Assembly (NCBI RefSeq): GCF_023161965.1
Contig: NZ_JALNTY010000001.1
Span: forward strand, 788,501 to 852,500
DNA length: 64,000 bases
Reading direction: 5' to 3'
Source of the DNA: Anaerosoma tenue
GTDB lineage: Bacteria > Actinomycetota > Coriobacteriia > Anaerosomatales > Anaerosomataceae
This document shows, piece by piece, positions 53,040 through 62,095 of this stretch (position 1 is the first letter of the stretch; every line of letters starts with the position of its first letter). Both the position numbers and the translations under genes were made by a program. Under the pieces are notes generated by a model. The model ran no database searches. It saw only the letters and a program-made list of their open reading frames with translations, and had not been told where the DNA came from.

Positions 53040-54023
53040 TCAGTCCCCTTCGGAGAAGAACCGCATCGACGCGCGCTTCAGCTCCCGCAACGGATACGCG
53101 ATCCGGGGCGCGTCCAGGTTGGCGGCGCTGCGGATACGCTGGACGGTGCGGTCGAGAGCGGTCCGGTCGGGCGTCTCCACGATCGCCACGATCGCCCTGC
53201 CGCTACCGGGCACCCTGCGGTCGAAGCAGTGCAGGACTTCCGGGAAGGCGGAGATGAGCGCTCCTGCCTCACCGGCGTCGTGCGGGTTCACCCACACGGT
53301 GAGCGCTATGCGCCAGGGCTCCGTGCGCTCACGAACGGTGGCCGAGAATCCCCGGACCACCCCGGCGTTCACGAGCTCCTGCACATCCCGCAGGACCTGC
53401 TGCTCGTCAGCGTCGTAGCCGCAATCGGCGAGCGTGGCAGCCATCCGCGAGAACGGACGCTCCACCAGCGGCAGGTCGCCCTGGAGAAGACGCACCAACG
53501 CCCGGTGGTCGTCGTCGAGCGGCTCGACCGGCGGCACGTCAAGCCGCTCGGGCTCCGGGGCGCCGTCGGCGTCGAACGACGCCGTCACGCGATACTCCTC
53601 GCTCCGGAGTACCCGGAAGCGGTCGGCGGCGCCCAACCGCGCCGCCAGTTCGCTCTCGGCGATCTCCAGCCGCGCGGCCGACGGCGCGGAGAGCACGAAC
53701 CAGAGCCGGTAGCGATCGTCCATCTCGAACGCATGCGTCACGTTCGGCACGTCGGCCAACAGCGAGATCACGTCATCGACCCGCTCCTCGGATACTGCGA
53801 CGGCACACAGGCTCGCCTTGTAGCCGAGCGCAGCCGGCGCCAGCGTAGCGCCCACGCGCCGTATCGCGCGCGCATCGCGCATCGACCTGATGACGGCGAG
53901 CACCTCTTCGCCGGTCATCCCGATGCGTGCGCCCAGATCCGCGAACGGACGGAGCGTGACGGGAAACCCGTCCCCGAGCACGGCTCGGAGTTGCCGGGCT
54001 TCTGTGTCCAGCTGGTGATGCAT
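53040..54023 (-). CDS. Siroheme decarboxylase, AhbA-AhbB fusion
   Basis: Removes the acetate carboxyls of rings A and C of siroheme in the alternative heme route. A single 327-residue protein holds two Lrp/AsnC-like halves. The first (about 1-150) has IRSMRDARAIRRVGATLAPAALGYKASLCAVAV; the second (about 165-327) has VQELVNAGVVRGFSATVRERTEPWRIALTVWVNP and VLHCFDRRVPGSGRAIVAIVE. These correspond to AhbA and AhbB (NirD/L, NirG/H relatives), usually separate genes. The ATG at 54023 has GGAGG five bases before it; an upstream ATG at 54044 lacks one. Next to ahbD. Confidence 0.83.
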   Translation of the reverse strand: MHHQLDTEARQLRAVLGDGFPVTLRPFADLGARIGMTGEEVLAVIRSMRDARAIRRVGATLAPAALGYKASLCAVAVSEERVDDVISLLADVPNVTHAFEMDDRYRLWFVLSAPSAARLEIAESELAARLGAADRFRVLRSEEYRVTASFDADGAPEPERLDVPPVEPLDDDHRALVRLLQGDLPLVERPFSRMAATLADCGYDADEQQVLRDVQELVNAGVVRGFSATVRERTEPWRIALTVWVNPHDAGEAGALISAFPEVLHCFDRRVPGSGRAIVAIVETPDRTALDRTVQRIRSAANLDAPRIAYPLRELKRASMRFFSEGD

Positions 54024-54061
54024 GAGAACCTCCGGGGCCGACATGCGACCCGTGTACGTCC

Positions 54062-55471
54062 TTACTGTGCAGGTGTGGAGCCATCCTCGCCAGCATCCGG
54101 ATCCCAGCCGGGCGGCTCGTAGATGCAGTACGGCTCTGACGCGAGGTAGTCGCCGGTGACCTCGAGGGCCCGGGCGCGGCATCCGCCGCAGACGGCCTTG
54201 TACTCGCACGCGCCGCACTTGCCCTTGAGTAGCGAGTAATCCCGGAGCTCGTTGAAGACCTTCGACTCGGTCCAGATCTGCGAGAACGGCTGCTCTTTCA
54301 CGTTGCCGAGCTGCATGTCGAAGTAGCCGCATGGCTGGATGTCGCCCACGTGGCTGATGAAGCAGAACGTGATGCCGCCGAGGCAACCGCGGGTCATCGC
54401 GTCGAGACCGTACTCCTCGCGGGTGACCTTCTTGCCCTCGGCCTTGGCAAGCTGCCGGATGATCCGGTAGTAGTGCGGCGAATCGGTGGGCTTGAAGTGG
54501 AGCGGGCTCGTCTTCTGTCGGTGGTACGCCCAGGTGAGCACGCGCTCGTACTCCTCGGGCGGAAGCTCCTTGTCGAGCATGTCGCTCCCCCGACCCGTGG
54601 GCACCAGCATGAAGATGTGGAACGCGTCGATGCCGAGCTCCTCGGCGAGATCGTGAACGTCGGCCACCTTGGTGTGGTTGAGCGTCGTGACCGTCATGTT
54701 GATCTGCACGCCCACGCCGTGCGCCTTGGCCATCTTGATGCCGCGTATGGACGCGTCGAACGCCCCCGGCTCGCCGCGGAACGCGTCATGCTCCTCGGCC
54801 GTGGGGAAGTCGATGGAGACCGAGATACGCGGGATCCTGTGCTCGGCCATCTTGGCCGCGATGTCCTCGGTGATGAGCGTGGCGTTGGTGCCGATGACCG
54901 GCATCGCGCCCTTCTCGTGCAGGTAGTCCACGATCTCCCAGATGTCGGGCCGCATCAGCGGCTCGCCGCCGGTGAGGATCACGATCGGGTTGGAGATCGT
55001 GACGATGTCGTCGATCGTCGCCTTGATCTCGTCCAGCGACAGCTCGCCCTCGTATGCCCCGAACTCCGCCGCCGCGCGGCAGTGTGCGCAGCTCAGGTTG
55101 CAGCTGCGCGTGATCTCCCAGGCGATGATGCGCGGCGCCTTGATGCCCGTGCGCTCCTCGTACGCGAGCGCCTGCGGACCGCCGCCGGGCCTGAAGCCCA
55201 CCGAGCGCGCGCCGCCGTGGCGCTGGCGGTCCATGGGGATCCCCGCAGGGTGCCCGCCGGGGTGCCGCGCCGGGGAGGCCGGGAAGTCCGACGAAGCCTC
55301 TGCAGCCGCCGAAGGCGGCGAAGCCAGCGAGGAGGGCTTTCCGGCCTCCTCGGCAGAGGCCGTCAGCGGGATGCCCACACCCACCTCGCCGCACCCGGCG
55401 CCGGCATCGGCAAGCGTCTGCTCCAACTCGATATCAGCTCGCGTATCCGCATTGCCTACGTTCTCCGCCAT
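54062..55471 (-). CDS. ahbD: Heme b synthase, radical SAM protein AhbD
   Basis: Converts Fe-coproporphyrin III to heme b by radical decarboxylation of two propionates. In the 469-residue protein the cluster motif CNLSCAHC lies near residues 124-131 in IIAWEITRSCNLSCAHCRAA. GGEPLMRPDIW follows, then the AhbD-type HIFMLVPTGRG, SPHYYRIIRQLAK, LDAMTRGCLGGITFCFISHVG and a C-terminal auxiliary Cys cluster (CGACEYKAVCGGCRARA). The first 110 residues are an Ala/Pro/Ser/Gly-rich extension not expected in the family. The start follows the hemB stop directly (TAGATG) with GGAAGG upstream; an internal ATG at 55234 would drop 79 residues. Confidence 0.87.
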   Translation of the reverse strand: MAENVGNADTRADIELEQTLADAGAGCGEVGVGIPLTASAEEAGKPSSLASPPSAAAEASSDFPASPARHPGGHPAGIPMDRQRHGGARSVGFRPGGGPQALAYEERTGIKAPRIIAWEITRSCNLSCAHCRAAAEFGAYEGELSLDEIKATIDDIVTISNPIVILTGGEPLMRPDIWEIVDYLHEKGAMPVIGTNATLITEDIAAKMAEHRIPRISVSIDFPTAEEHDAFRGEPGAFDASIRGIKMAKAHGVGVQINMTVTTLNHTKVADVHDLAEELGIDAFHIFMLVPTGRGSDMLDKELPPEEYERVLTWAYHRQKTSPLHFKPTDSPHYYRIIRQLAKAEGKKVTREEYGLDAMTRGCLGGITFCFISHVGDIQPCGYFDMQLGNVKEQPFSQIWTESKVFNELRDYSLLKGKCGACEYKAVCGGCRARALEVTGDYLASEPYCIYEPPGWDPDAGEDGSTPAQ

Positions 55472-56455
55472 CTACTCGCCTTCCTTCAGCCACCGCGCCG
55501 CGTCCTTGGCGTGGTACGTGATGATCATGTCGGCACCGGCCCTCCGCATGCTGGTGAGCGTCTCGAGCACGACGCGCTTCTCATCGATCCAGCCGTTGCG
55601 CGCGGCGGCCTTCACCATCGCGTACTCGCCGCTCACGTTGTACGCGCAGGTGGGATAGCCGAACTCGTCCTTCACCCGACGCACCACGTCGAGGTATGCG
55701 AGCGCCGGCTTCACCATCACGATGTCGGCACCCTCGGCGATGTCGAGCGCCGTCTCACGGAGCGCCTCATCGCCATTGGCGGGATCCATCTGGTACGCAC
55801 GGCGGTCGCCGAACGACGGGGCGCTGTCGGCCGCATCGCGGAACGGGCCGTAGTAGCCGCTCGAGTACTTGGCCGAGTAGGCCATGATCGGCACGTTCTC
55901 GAAGCCCTCGGCATCGAGCGCCGCGCGGATCGCGCCCACACGGCCGTCCATCATGTCGCTGGGCGCCACCATGTCGGCGCCGGCCTCGGCATGGCTCACC
56001 GCGGCCTGTGCGAGCATCTCGAGCGTCACGTCGTTCAGAACGCAGCCCTGGTCGTCGAGGATGCCGCAGTGGCCGTGGCTCGTGTACTCGCACATGCACA
56101 CGTCGGTGATCACGGTGAACCCGGGGTCGTGCGCCTTGATCGTGCGGATCGCCTGCTGCACGATCCCCTCTTCGGCATAGGCGCCGCTGCCGGCCTCGTC
56201 CTTCGTATCGGGGATCCCGAACAGGATGACCGCCGGGATGCCGAGAGCCTTCAGCTCGTCGACCTCGGCGGGCAACTGGTCGAGGGAGACGTTGAACACG
56301 CCGGGCATCGACGAGACCTCGCGGCGAACGCCGGAGCCGAACTCCACGAAGATCGGATAGATCAGATCGTTCGCGTCCAATGACGTCTCACGCACCATCG
56401 CGCGCAGCGTCTCCGTGCGGCGCATGCGTCGTGGGCGATAGATTGGGAACTCCAT
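55472..56455 (-). CDS. hemB: Delta-aminolevulinic acid dehydratase (porphobilinogen synthase)
   Basis: Condenses two 5-aminolevulinates to porphobilinogen. The 327-residue protein has [18 protein letters not shown], the zinc cysteine cluster [16 protein letters not shown] near residue 120, active-site lysines in [17 protein letters not shown] and in [13 protein letters not shown], and [14 protein letters not shown]. The three-cysteine site points to the zinc-dependent type. Coupled to ahbD without spacing. Confidence 0.96.
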   Translation of the reverse strand: MEFPIYRPRRMRRTETLRAMVRETSLDANDLIYPIFVEFGSGVRREVSSMPGVFNVSLDQLPAEVDELKALGIPAVILFGIPDTKDEAGSGAYAEEGIVQQAIRTIKAHDPGFTVITDVCMCEYTSHGHCGILDDQGCVLNDVTLEMLAQAAVSHAEAGADMVAPSDMMDGRVGAIRAALDAEGFENVPIMAYSAKYSSGYYGPFRDAADSAPSFGDRRAYQMDPANGDEALRETALDIAEGADIVMVKPALAYLDVVRRVKDEFGYPTCAYNVSGEYAMVKAAARNGWIDEKRVVLETLTSMRRAGADMIITYHAKDAARWLKEGE

Positions 56456-56495
56456 TCTCTGCCTCCTTGATCTGCTGATCGTGTTCGCGGTGGCG

Positions 56496-56777
56496 CTACT
56501 CGGCGCCTGTGGGCTCTTCGTCCGCGGCGGCCTGCGGTTCGCCCTGCTTCGGCGAGCCCTGACGGACGGCGGCCATGAACTCAGCCTGCAGGCTGTCGCG
56601 GACGATGTCCTCGGCCGAACGACTCTCGCCGGTCATGTGCTTCACGTAGTCGGAGTAGCGGCGCACCGCCACTACCGCTGCACCGGCGAGGACGACCCAG
56701 AACGCCATCTGCACGAACACGTACATCATCTGTCCGTACTGCGCGAACCAACCTACGAAGCCCGTTGCGGTGGTCAC
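56496..56777 (-). CDS. Small single-pass membrane protein of unknown function
   Basis: A 93-residue protein with one helix ([23 protein letters not shown], about 19-41), a basic inner segment, then an acidic Glu/Ala/Pro-rich tail. I do not recognise a family. GTG start. It lies between tRNA-Ala and hemB in the heme cluster, 40 bases before hemB, so a small accessory role in heme or cytochrome assembly is possible but unproven. Confidence 0.55.
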   Translation of the reverse strand: MTTATGFVGWFAQYGQMMYVFVQMAFWVVLAGAAVVAVRRYSDYVKHMTGESRSAEDIVRDSLQAEFMAAVRQGSPKQGEPQAAADEEPTGAE

Positions 56778-56819
56778 GTGCGATCACTTCCTCCCGCTTG
56801 GAAACCCTGTCCTAAACGA

Positions 56820-56850
56820 CCGGGGCGCCGCATGATCGCGGACGCCCCGG
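56820..56850 (-). terminator. Intrinsic terminator after tRNA-Ala
   Basis: Stem CCGGGGCG (56820-56827) with CGCCCCGG (56843-56850) plus an inner CGC/GCG pairing around an ATGATC loop. On the minus strand it begins 12 bases after the tRNA 3' end and is followed by TCGTTTAGG. Confidence 0.65.
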
Positions 56851-56861
56851 CATGGTATGTC

Positions 56862-56937
<76 letters not shown>

Positions 56938-56974
56938 ATCTTCTGCGGCCGACCCCATCGGGGCCGAACGCAGA

Positions 56975-57008
56975 TGTATACAATGCCGAGCCATGCTCGC
57001 TTTGTCAA
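56975..57008 (-). promoter_or_regulatory. Candidate tRNA-Ala promoter
   Basis: The minus strand has a consensus TTGACA (57003-57008) and TATACA (56975-56980), but the spacer is 22 bases, too long for a standard promoter; TTGTAT gives 19. The location just upstream of the tRNA supports a promoter despite the spacing. Confidence 0.33.
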
Positions 57009-57046
57009 TCGCACCGCCGCACTCTTCGCGGCGGCGCGTCACGCTC

Positions 57047-57808
57047 TCACCCGTAGTACTCCTCCAGCGCCGCCACGAGCGCCGGTGTGGTGTACTCGGC
57101 AGGCTCCACGTCCACGCGCAGCCCTACCGAGCGCGCCTCTCTCGCGGCGATCGGGCCGATGACCGCTACCACGAGATCGGACAGGTCGAGTCCTGCGGTG
57201 AGCTCGAGGAACCCTCTTACCGTGGACGGAGACGTGAACGTCACCGCGTCGGCCTCCCCTGCGCGTAGCCGCTCGAGCACCGCCGGGTCGCCCGGGCCGG
57301 TCACCGTCTGGTAGGCCGGCACCACGTCCACCCGCACGCCGCGCTCGCGCAGCCCGTCGGGCAACACCTCGCGAGCTTCGAGCGCCCGAGGAAGCAGCAC
57401 CCGAGTGCCCTCTCCCACCCCGCGTTCGCACAGCCCCTCGAGCACGCCTTCACCCACATGCTTGGCCGGCACGAAGTCGGCGACCACACCGTGGCGCTGG
57501 AGCGCACGCGCCGTTGCCGGGCCCACCGCCGCCACGCGCACGCCGTACAGATGCCGCGCGTCCTTGTCGGCAAGCGCCATGCGGGAGAAGAAGCGCCCAA
57601 CCGCGTTTCTCGAGGTGAACACGACCCAGGAGTACACGTCCAGACCCTTGATCGCCGTATCCAAGGGACCCACATCGGGCGGTTCGACGATCTGGATCGA
57701 CGGGAACACGAGCGGCTCGGCGCCGGCAGCCTCGAGCAGGGCCCCGAGCGTACCCGCCTGCTCGCGTGCCCGCGTGACCACCACGCGCTTTCCCGTCAGT
57801 GCGCCCAT
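57047..57808 (-). CDS. hemD: Uroporphyrinogen-III synthase
   Basis: Closes hydroxymethylbilane to uroporphyrinogen III. The 253-residue protein has KRVVVTRAREQAGTLGALLEAAGAEPLVFP, SWVVFTSRNAVGRFF, VAAVGPATARALQRHGV, DAVTFTSPSTVRGFLEL and VVAVIGPIAAREARSVGL, the two-domain HemD pattern. It is not fused to a uroporphyrinogen methyltransferase, as happens in some anaerobes, so siroheme formation must use genes outside the window. Follows hemC by 18 bases. Confidence 0.92.
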   Translation of the reverse strand: MGALTGKRVVVTRAREQAGTLGALLEAAGAEPLVFPSIQIVEPPDVGPLDTAIKGLDVYSWVVFTSRNAVGRFFSRMALADKDARHLYGVRVAAVGPATARALQRHGVVADFVPAKHVGEGVLEGLCERGVGEGTRVLLPRALEAREVLPDGLRERGVRVDVVPAYQTVTGPGDPAVLERLRAGEADAVTFTSPSTVRGFLELTAGLDLSDLVVAVIGPIAAREARSVGLRVDVEPAEYTTPALVAALEEYYG

Positions 57809-57826
57809 GGTCTCACCGGCCTCCGG

Positions 57827-58789
57827 TCACGTGCCGAGGAGCGAGTCGAGCGAGCCGTCGGGAGCCACTTCGCGGATCTCGGCGAGTATCTCATCCGCGC
57901 CGAGCGACCGCAGGACCTCCACCATCGCCTCGCCGAGCGCCTCCGGCTCGCCCGCGTCGCCGCACATCTGGTGCCGGATGATGCGCTCGCCGTCCACCGA
58001 GCCCACCATCGCGTCCATCGTGAGGGTGCCCTCTTCGTAGCGCGCGTACGCGCCGATCGGGACCTGGCATCCGCCCTCGAGCTTGCGCATGACCACCCGC
58101 TCGGCAGTGACGCACTCCATGGTCTCCGGATGGCCGATGCGCTCCAGCGCATGGAGCATGAACTCGTCGTCCTCGCGGATCTCGATGCCGATGGCGCCCT
58201 GGCCCACGGCCGGCACCATCTGGGTGACCGGCACGTAGCTTGTGATGCGGTCTCCCCAACCCATGCGCGTGATGCCCGCTGCGGCGAGTATCACCGCATC
58301 CACCACGCCGTCCTCGGCCTTGCGCATCCGGGTGTCGAGATTGCCGCGCACATCCACGATCTCCAGGTCGGGCCGGAGGTGCACCACCTGCGAGCGGCGG
58401 CGCAGGCTCGAGGTGCCGAGTTTCGCCCCCTGCGGCAGCGTGGTGACGTCATAGCCCGCGCCCGAGACGATCACGTCGCGCGGGTCCACCCGCTCCGGCA
58501 TGGCCGCGATGACGCACCCGTCGGGCAGCTCGGTGGGCACGTCCTTCATGGAATGCACGCACAGGTCCACGGTGCCAGCCAGCAGTTCGACCTCGAGCTC
58601 CTTGGTGAAGAGACCCTTGCCGCCGACTTTCGCAAGCGGCACGTCGAGGATCTTGTCGCCCGTGGTCTTGATGACCTTCAGGCTCACCGGAAGCCCGGTG
58701 ACCTCCTCAAGCTTCGCCTTGATGTACTCCGACTGCCACAGCGCGAGTTTGCTCCCGCGCGTGCCGATGACCAGCTTTCTACGCTCCAC
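57827..58789 (-). CDS. hemC: Hydroxymethylbilane synthase (porphobilinogen deaminase)
   Basis: Joins four porphobilinogens. The 320-residue protein has VIGTRGSKLALWQSEYIKAKLEE, the GGKGLFTKELEVELLAGTVDLCVHSMKDVPTELPDG block, TSSLRRRSQVVHLRPDLEIVDVRGNLDTRMRK and the dipyrromethane cysteine in LEGGCQVPIGAYARY. GTG start, overlapping hemA by 11 bases. Confidence 0.96.
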   Translation of the reverse strand: MERRKLVIGTRGSKLALWQSEYIKAKLEEVTGLPVSLKVIKTTGDKILDVPLAKVGGKGLFTKELEVELLAGTVDLCVHSMKDVPTELPDGCVIAAMPERVDPRDVIVSGAGYDVTTLPQGAKLGTSSLRRRSQVVHLRPDLEIVDVRGNLDTRMRKAEDGVVDAVILAAAGITRMGWGDRITSYVPVTQMVPAVGQGAIGIEIREDDEFMLHALERIGHPETMECVTAERVVMRKLEGGCQVPIGAYARYEEGTLTMDAMVGSVDGERIIRHQMCGDAGEPEALGEAMVEVLRSLGADEILAEIREVAPDGSLDSLLGT

Positions 58790-60149
58790 AGTCGCCGATA
58801 CCCTCCCCTGTCTCTTTCTGCTTCTCTACGATCTCGCGCGCACGAAGGTTGAGCAGGTTGCGGAATGCGCCGGGACCATGCTTGTCTTCAGAATCCTCCA
58901 GCCCGTACAACATCCGGGCCGCCTCCACGTACATGTAGCCGTCCTTATCCGACGACACCTTCTTGAGCCGGGCCGTGGGCCCGTGGAGCATCTTGTTCAC
59001 GATCGCGCACGTGAGCGCCTCCACGGTCTTGCGCTCCTTGTCGGTGAGGTCCAGCCTCTTGAGCGCCTTCTCGAGCTCCATCTTCCGGATGACCTCGGCC
59101 TTGGCCCGGATCGCCGTGACCGTGGGCACGACCTCCATCGACTCCACCCAGGTGAAGAACGCCGCCATCTCCTCGTCGATGATGGCTTCGGCGCGCCGCG
59201 CCTCGGCCATGCGCTCTTCGAGGTTCGCTTCCACCACGCCGGAGAGGTCGTCGATGTCGTACAGGAAGACGTTGGGGAGGTCGTTCACCGCAGGGTCGAT
59301 GTCCCGCGGCACCGCGATGTCGATCAGGAACAGCGGTTGCGCGCGATGTTTCGCCGAGGGTGCAAGAGCCGCTTTGGTGATCACGTGATCGGTGGCCGCC
59401 GTGGACGAGATCACGATGTCCGCGTCATGCATGCTGTCGTAGAACTGCTCGAACGGCACGGCCGTGCCGCAGAAGCGCGATGCCATGTCCTGCGCCCGCT
59501 CGAACGTGCGGTTGGCCACCAGCACGCCGGTCACGCCGTTGGACACCAGATGCCGCACCGTGAGCTCGCTCATCTCGCCGGCGCCGAGCACCAGCACCGT
59601 GCGACCGTCGAGCGTGTCGAACACCTTCTTGGCGAGCTCGACCGCCGCATAGCTGATCGACACGGCCGATTCACCGATCGCGGTCTCCGTGCGTACCCGC
59701 TTGCCCACTTCGAAGCTCTGACGGAACAGCTTGTTGAGCACCCTGGCGGTGGCTCCGGCCCCGAGCGCGTGCTCGTAGGCGGACTTGGCCTGGCCGAGGA
59801 TCTGGGCCTCGCCCACAACCATCGAATCAAGCGACGCCACGACCCTGAACAGGTGGCGCACCACGGCCTCACCGGTCTCGATGTAGAGGTAGCGCGCAAG
59901 CTCGTGGCGGTCGGCGTCGCAGTGGTCGGCGAGGAAGTCGATGACCGAGTCGACCCCGATGTCGGTGTCCGACGCCACCGCGTAGACCTCCGTGCGGTTG
60001 CAGGTGGACAGGATCACCGCCTCGCGGATCTCCTCGATGCCCGTGAGCGTCGCGAGCGAGCTCTCCTGCGCGTCGGCAGGGAAGGTGAGCCGCTCCCTCA
60101 CGACGACGGGCGCTGTCTTGTGGCTGAGGCCAACGAGTACGAAGTGCAT
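58779..60149 (-). CDS. hemA: Glutamyl-tRNA reductase
   Basis: First step of the C5 route: reduces glutamyl-tRNA to glutamate-1-semialdehyde. The 456-residue protein has GLSHKTAPVVVRERLTF, the catalytic cysteine in ILSTCNRTEVYAV near residue 50, the VVASLDSMVVGEAQILGQ segment, the NADPH site VLVLGAGEMSELTVRHL and a C-terminal dimerisation helix region. The ATG matches the family start; an upstream frame to 60260 lacks homology. A 213-base leader with strong potential RNA structure lies upstream. Confidence 0.95.
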   Translation of the reverse strand: MHFVLVGLSHKTAPVVVRERLTFPADAQESSLATLTGIEEIREAVILSTCNRTEVYAVASDTDIGVDSVIDFLADHCDADRHELARYLYIETGEAVVRHLFRVVASLDSMVVGEAQILGQAKSAYEHALGAGATARVLNKLFRQSFEVGKRVRTETAIGESAVSISYAAVELAKKVFDTLDGRTVLVLGAGEMSELTVRHLVSNGVTGVLVANRTFERAQDMASRFCGTAVPFEQFYDSMHDADIVISSTAATDHVITKAALAPSAKHRAQPLFLIDIAVPRDIDPAVNDLPNVFLYDIDDLSGVVEANLEERMAEARRAEAIIDEEMAAFFTWVESMEVVPTVTAIRAKAEVIRKMELEKALKRLDLTDKERKTVEALTCAIVNKMLHGPTARLKKVSSDKDGYMYVEAARMLYGLEDSEDKHGPGAFRNLLNLRAREIVEKQKETGEGIGDCGA

Positions 60150-60250
60150 CAGGAGCGGATCGCCTCCATTGACGGACTGTGGGCGGATGGTCTCGTGCGC
60201 TGTGCGCACGTTCGTGGGCTGGGACGCCCCCGCCGGTGCGGTGCGTTGTT

Positions 60251-60317
60251 GTTCAGGCAAGCAGGCCCGGCGGGGGCGATGTGGTGAACCGTACGCACCA
60301 CCTGCGCATGCCTGAAC
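60251..60317 (-). promoter_or_regulatory. Structured leader region upstream of hemA
   Basis: Nested inverted repeats in the gap between the SDR gene and hemA: GTTCAGGCA (60251-60259) with TGCCTGAAC (60309-60317), GCAGG (60261-60265) with CCTGC (60301-60305), and inner GTGGTG (60281-60286) with CACCAC (60296-60301). A further CGTGCG/CGCACG hairpin lies at 60194-60210. Could be a leader RNA, an operator or an attenuator; no T-box or known riboswitch motif was seen. Confidence 0.38.
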
Positions 60318-60362
60318 GTGATCCGGGTAGTGCAGACTGCGGGCGCCATCGGGCGTGTCTGG

Positions 60363-61205
60363 CTAGTGCGCTGCATCGGAGCGCACCCCCTCACGCCTCG
60401 CTGCGGCGACCTTGCCGTCGAAGAGCCGGTAGAAGAGCTCCGGCCAGACGCCCTCGATGCGGTAGAGAAGCCGATTCGACATCCCGTGAAGCACAAGGAA
60501 CCTGCCGCGCTCGATGTCGCGCACGAACTGCCGGGCGACCTCCGACGGGTCGATGGTCTTGGCGATCCCGTTGATGGCGGCCGTCTCGCGGGGCTCCGTG
60601 GCCACCTCCCGCGCGTAGCCAGGAGTGTCCATGTTGGGTGGGCACAGCAGCGTGACTCCCACGCCGTGCGGCCTGAGCTCGCTCCGTAGCACCTCGGCCA
60701 GTCCGGTCACGCCGAACTTTGCCGCGCTATACGCCGAGTAGCCGTACACGCCCACCAACCCGCCCATCGACGACACCAGCCCGATGTGGCCGCTCCCCCG
60801 CTCGATCATCGACGGTACGACGGCCTTGGCCGCGTACACGCTGCCGAGCAGGTTCACATCCAGGTGTCGCTGGAACTCCTCGACGGGGGTCTCGACGAAC
60901 CTCCGGGGCTCGCAGAAGCCGGCGCACGCGGCCAGCACGTCGACCGGACCCAGTTCGGCGGTCACACGGCCCACGACATCGTCGACAGCGGAGCGGTCCG
61001 AGACGTCGCACGCATACGACAGCACGCGCTGGGAGCCGGTGGCGCACCGGGCGCTCACCGCCTCGCGGGCGGCCTCCAGGCGAACCTCGTCGCGCGCCAC
61101 CAACGCCACGTGAGCGCCGGCGGCGGCCACGAACTCCGCGGTCGCAAGACCAAGCCCGCTGGAGGCGCCGGTCACAAGGACGTTCTTGTCAGCCCAGTAC
61201 GACAC
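60363..61205 (-). CDS. Short-chain dehydrogenase/reductase
   Basis: A 280-residue SDR: NAD(P) site NVLVTGASSGLGLATAEF, LAACAGF, the catalytic Ser in GLVSSMGG and the YxxxK pair in YSAYSAAKFG. The tail (RGRFLVLHGMSNRLLYRIEGVWPELFYRLFDGKV) resembles the membrane-facing end of 3-ketodihydrosphingosine-reductase-like SDRs. The GTG is preceded by GGGAGG, slightly too close. It lies between the HemX-like gene and hemA; a link to heme synthesis is not evident. Confidence 0.82.
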   Translation of the reverse strand: MSYWADKNVLVTGASSGLGLATAEFVAAAGAHVALVARDEVRLEAAREAVSARCATGSQRVLSYACDVSDRSAVDDVVGRVTAELGPVDVLAACAGFCEPRRFVETPVEEFQRHLDVNLLGSVYAAKAVVPSMIERGSGHIGLVSSMGGLVGVYGYSAYSAAKFGVTGLAEVLRSELRPHGVGVTLLCPPNMDTPGYAREVATEPRETAAINGIAKTIDPSEVARQFVRDIERGRFLVLHGMSNRLLYRIEGVWPELFYRLFDGKVAAARREGVRSDAAH

Positions 61206-61215
61206 TATCCTCCCG

Positions 61216-62061
61216 TCACAGCCCGAACACGTGGAAGCCGGCCGGGATCGTGCGAGCCACCACGGCGAGAACGACGACGAGCACGAAGCCCGCGAGCAGG
61301 AGATACGCGCCGCGCCGGCCCTGCCATCCATGGCGCCAGCGGAGGACGAGGTAGGCGGCGAACACGAGCCACACGAGCCCCGAGAGGACCACACGGATGT
61401 CGGCCCACCACAGGCTCACATCGGTCTCGATCGCCCGCAGGACGCCGAGTATCAGGCCCGCCGAGTACAGGGGGAACGCCCACAGGACGGAGCGCCAGGC
61501 AACGCGCTCGGTCTGGGCGAGCGAGGGCAGACGGCTGAACAGCTTCGTGGCCTTGCGCGCCTTGAGTTGCCGCTCCATCAGCACGTACATCAGAGAGGCG
61601 GCGGCGCCGATCGCATATCCGGCGTTGGCGAACGAGATGAGGGCGACGTGGATCCCGACCCGCCAGTTGTCGAGCAACACCGCCTGCTCGGGCGTCACGT
61701 CGGCAAGCACGCCCCTGCTCACGCCGAGCACCTGCGCGATGAGCATCATCACCAGCGCGGCAGGCACCAGGAGCGCCCCGTACGTCTTCACCTTCATCAG
61801 ATGCTCGACCAGGAAGTAGACGAGCACCAGCGCCCATGCCATCAGCACGAGCACGTTGGCGCCGGTGAGCTCCGTGCCATCGGTGGCCGACGAACGAAGT
61901 CCGATGGATGCGGTGTGCAGAAGGAAGCCCGCGCCCGTTGCGAAGGTCGCGTACCACGACAGCACGGCACGTCTGGTGACCACCTGATAACCGTAGAGCA
62001 CGGTCGCGGCCACATAGAACGCCATTGCCAGCCAGAATGCGACGAACGCTACCTCGAGCAC
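61216..62061 (-). CDS. CcsA/HemX-family cytochrome c assembly protein
   Basis: A 281-residue protein with eight hydrophobic helices: FAFAT...GAGFLLHTASIGLR, NWRVGIHVALISFANAGYAIGAAAS and FPLYSAGLILGVLRAIETDVSLWWADIRVVLSGLVWLV. The WWD motif is degenerate (WWADIRVVLSG). In Bacillus, hemX lies inside hemAXCDBL, and the placement here is the same apart from an SDR between. It may regulate HemA amount as HemX does, or serve heme handling. GTG start with GAGGAGG four bases upstream. Confidence 0.78.
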   Translation of the reverse strand: MLEVAFVAFWLAMAFYVAATVLYGYQVVTRRAVLSWYATFATGAGFLLHTASIGLRSSATDGTELTGANVLVLMAWALVLVYFLVEHLMKVKTYGALLVPAALVMMLIAQVLGVSRGVLADVTPEQAVLLDNWRVGIHVALISFANAGYAIGAAASLMYVLMERQLKARKATKLFSRLPSLAQTERVAWRSVLWAFPLYSAGLILGVLRAIETDVSLWWADIRVVLSGLVWLVFAAYLVLRWRHGWQGRRGAYLLLAGFVLVVVLAVVARTIPAGFHVFGL

Positions 62062-62095
62062 GGTGCCTCCTCAGTGATGCGCGGTGCCGGTGCCA

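Noticed and set aside
54350-56383. Open frame of 677 codons on the plus strand
   Set aside because: It lies exactly antisense to hemB and ahbD, which have full family motifs; its own sequence is low-complexity Arg/His/Val-rich, as expected of a shadow frame in GC-rich DNA.
58500-60287. Open frame of 595 codons on the plus strand
   Set aside because: Antisense to hemA and hemC; no recognisable domain.
60251-60317. T-box or known riboswitch before hemA
   Set aside because: The conserved T-box sequence and tRNA-specifier features were not found, so only an unclassified structured leader is reported.
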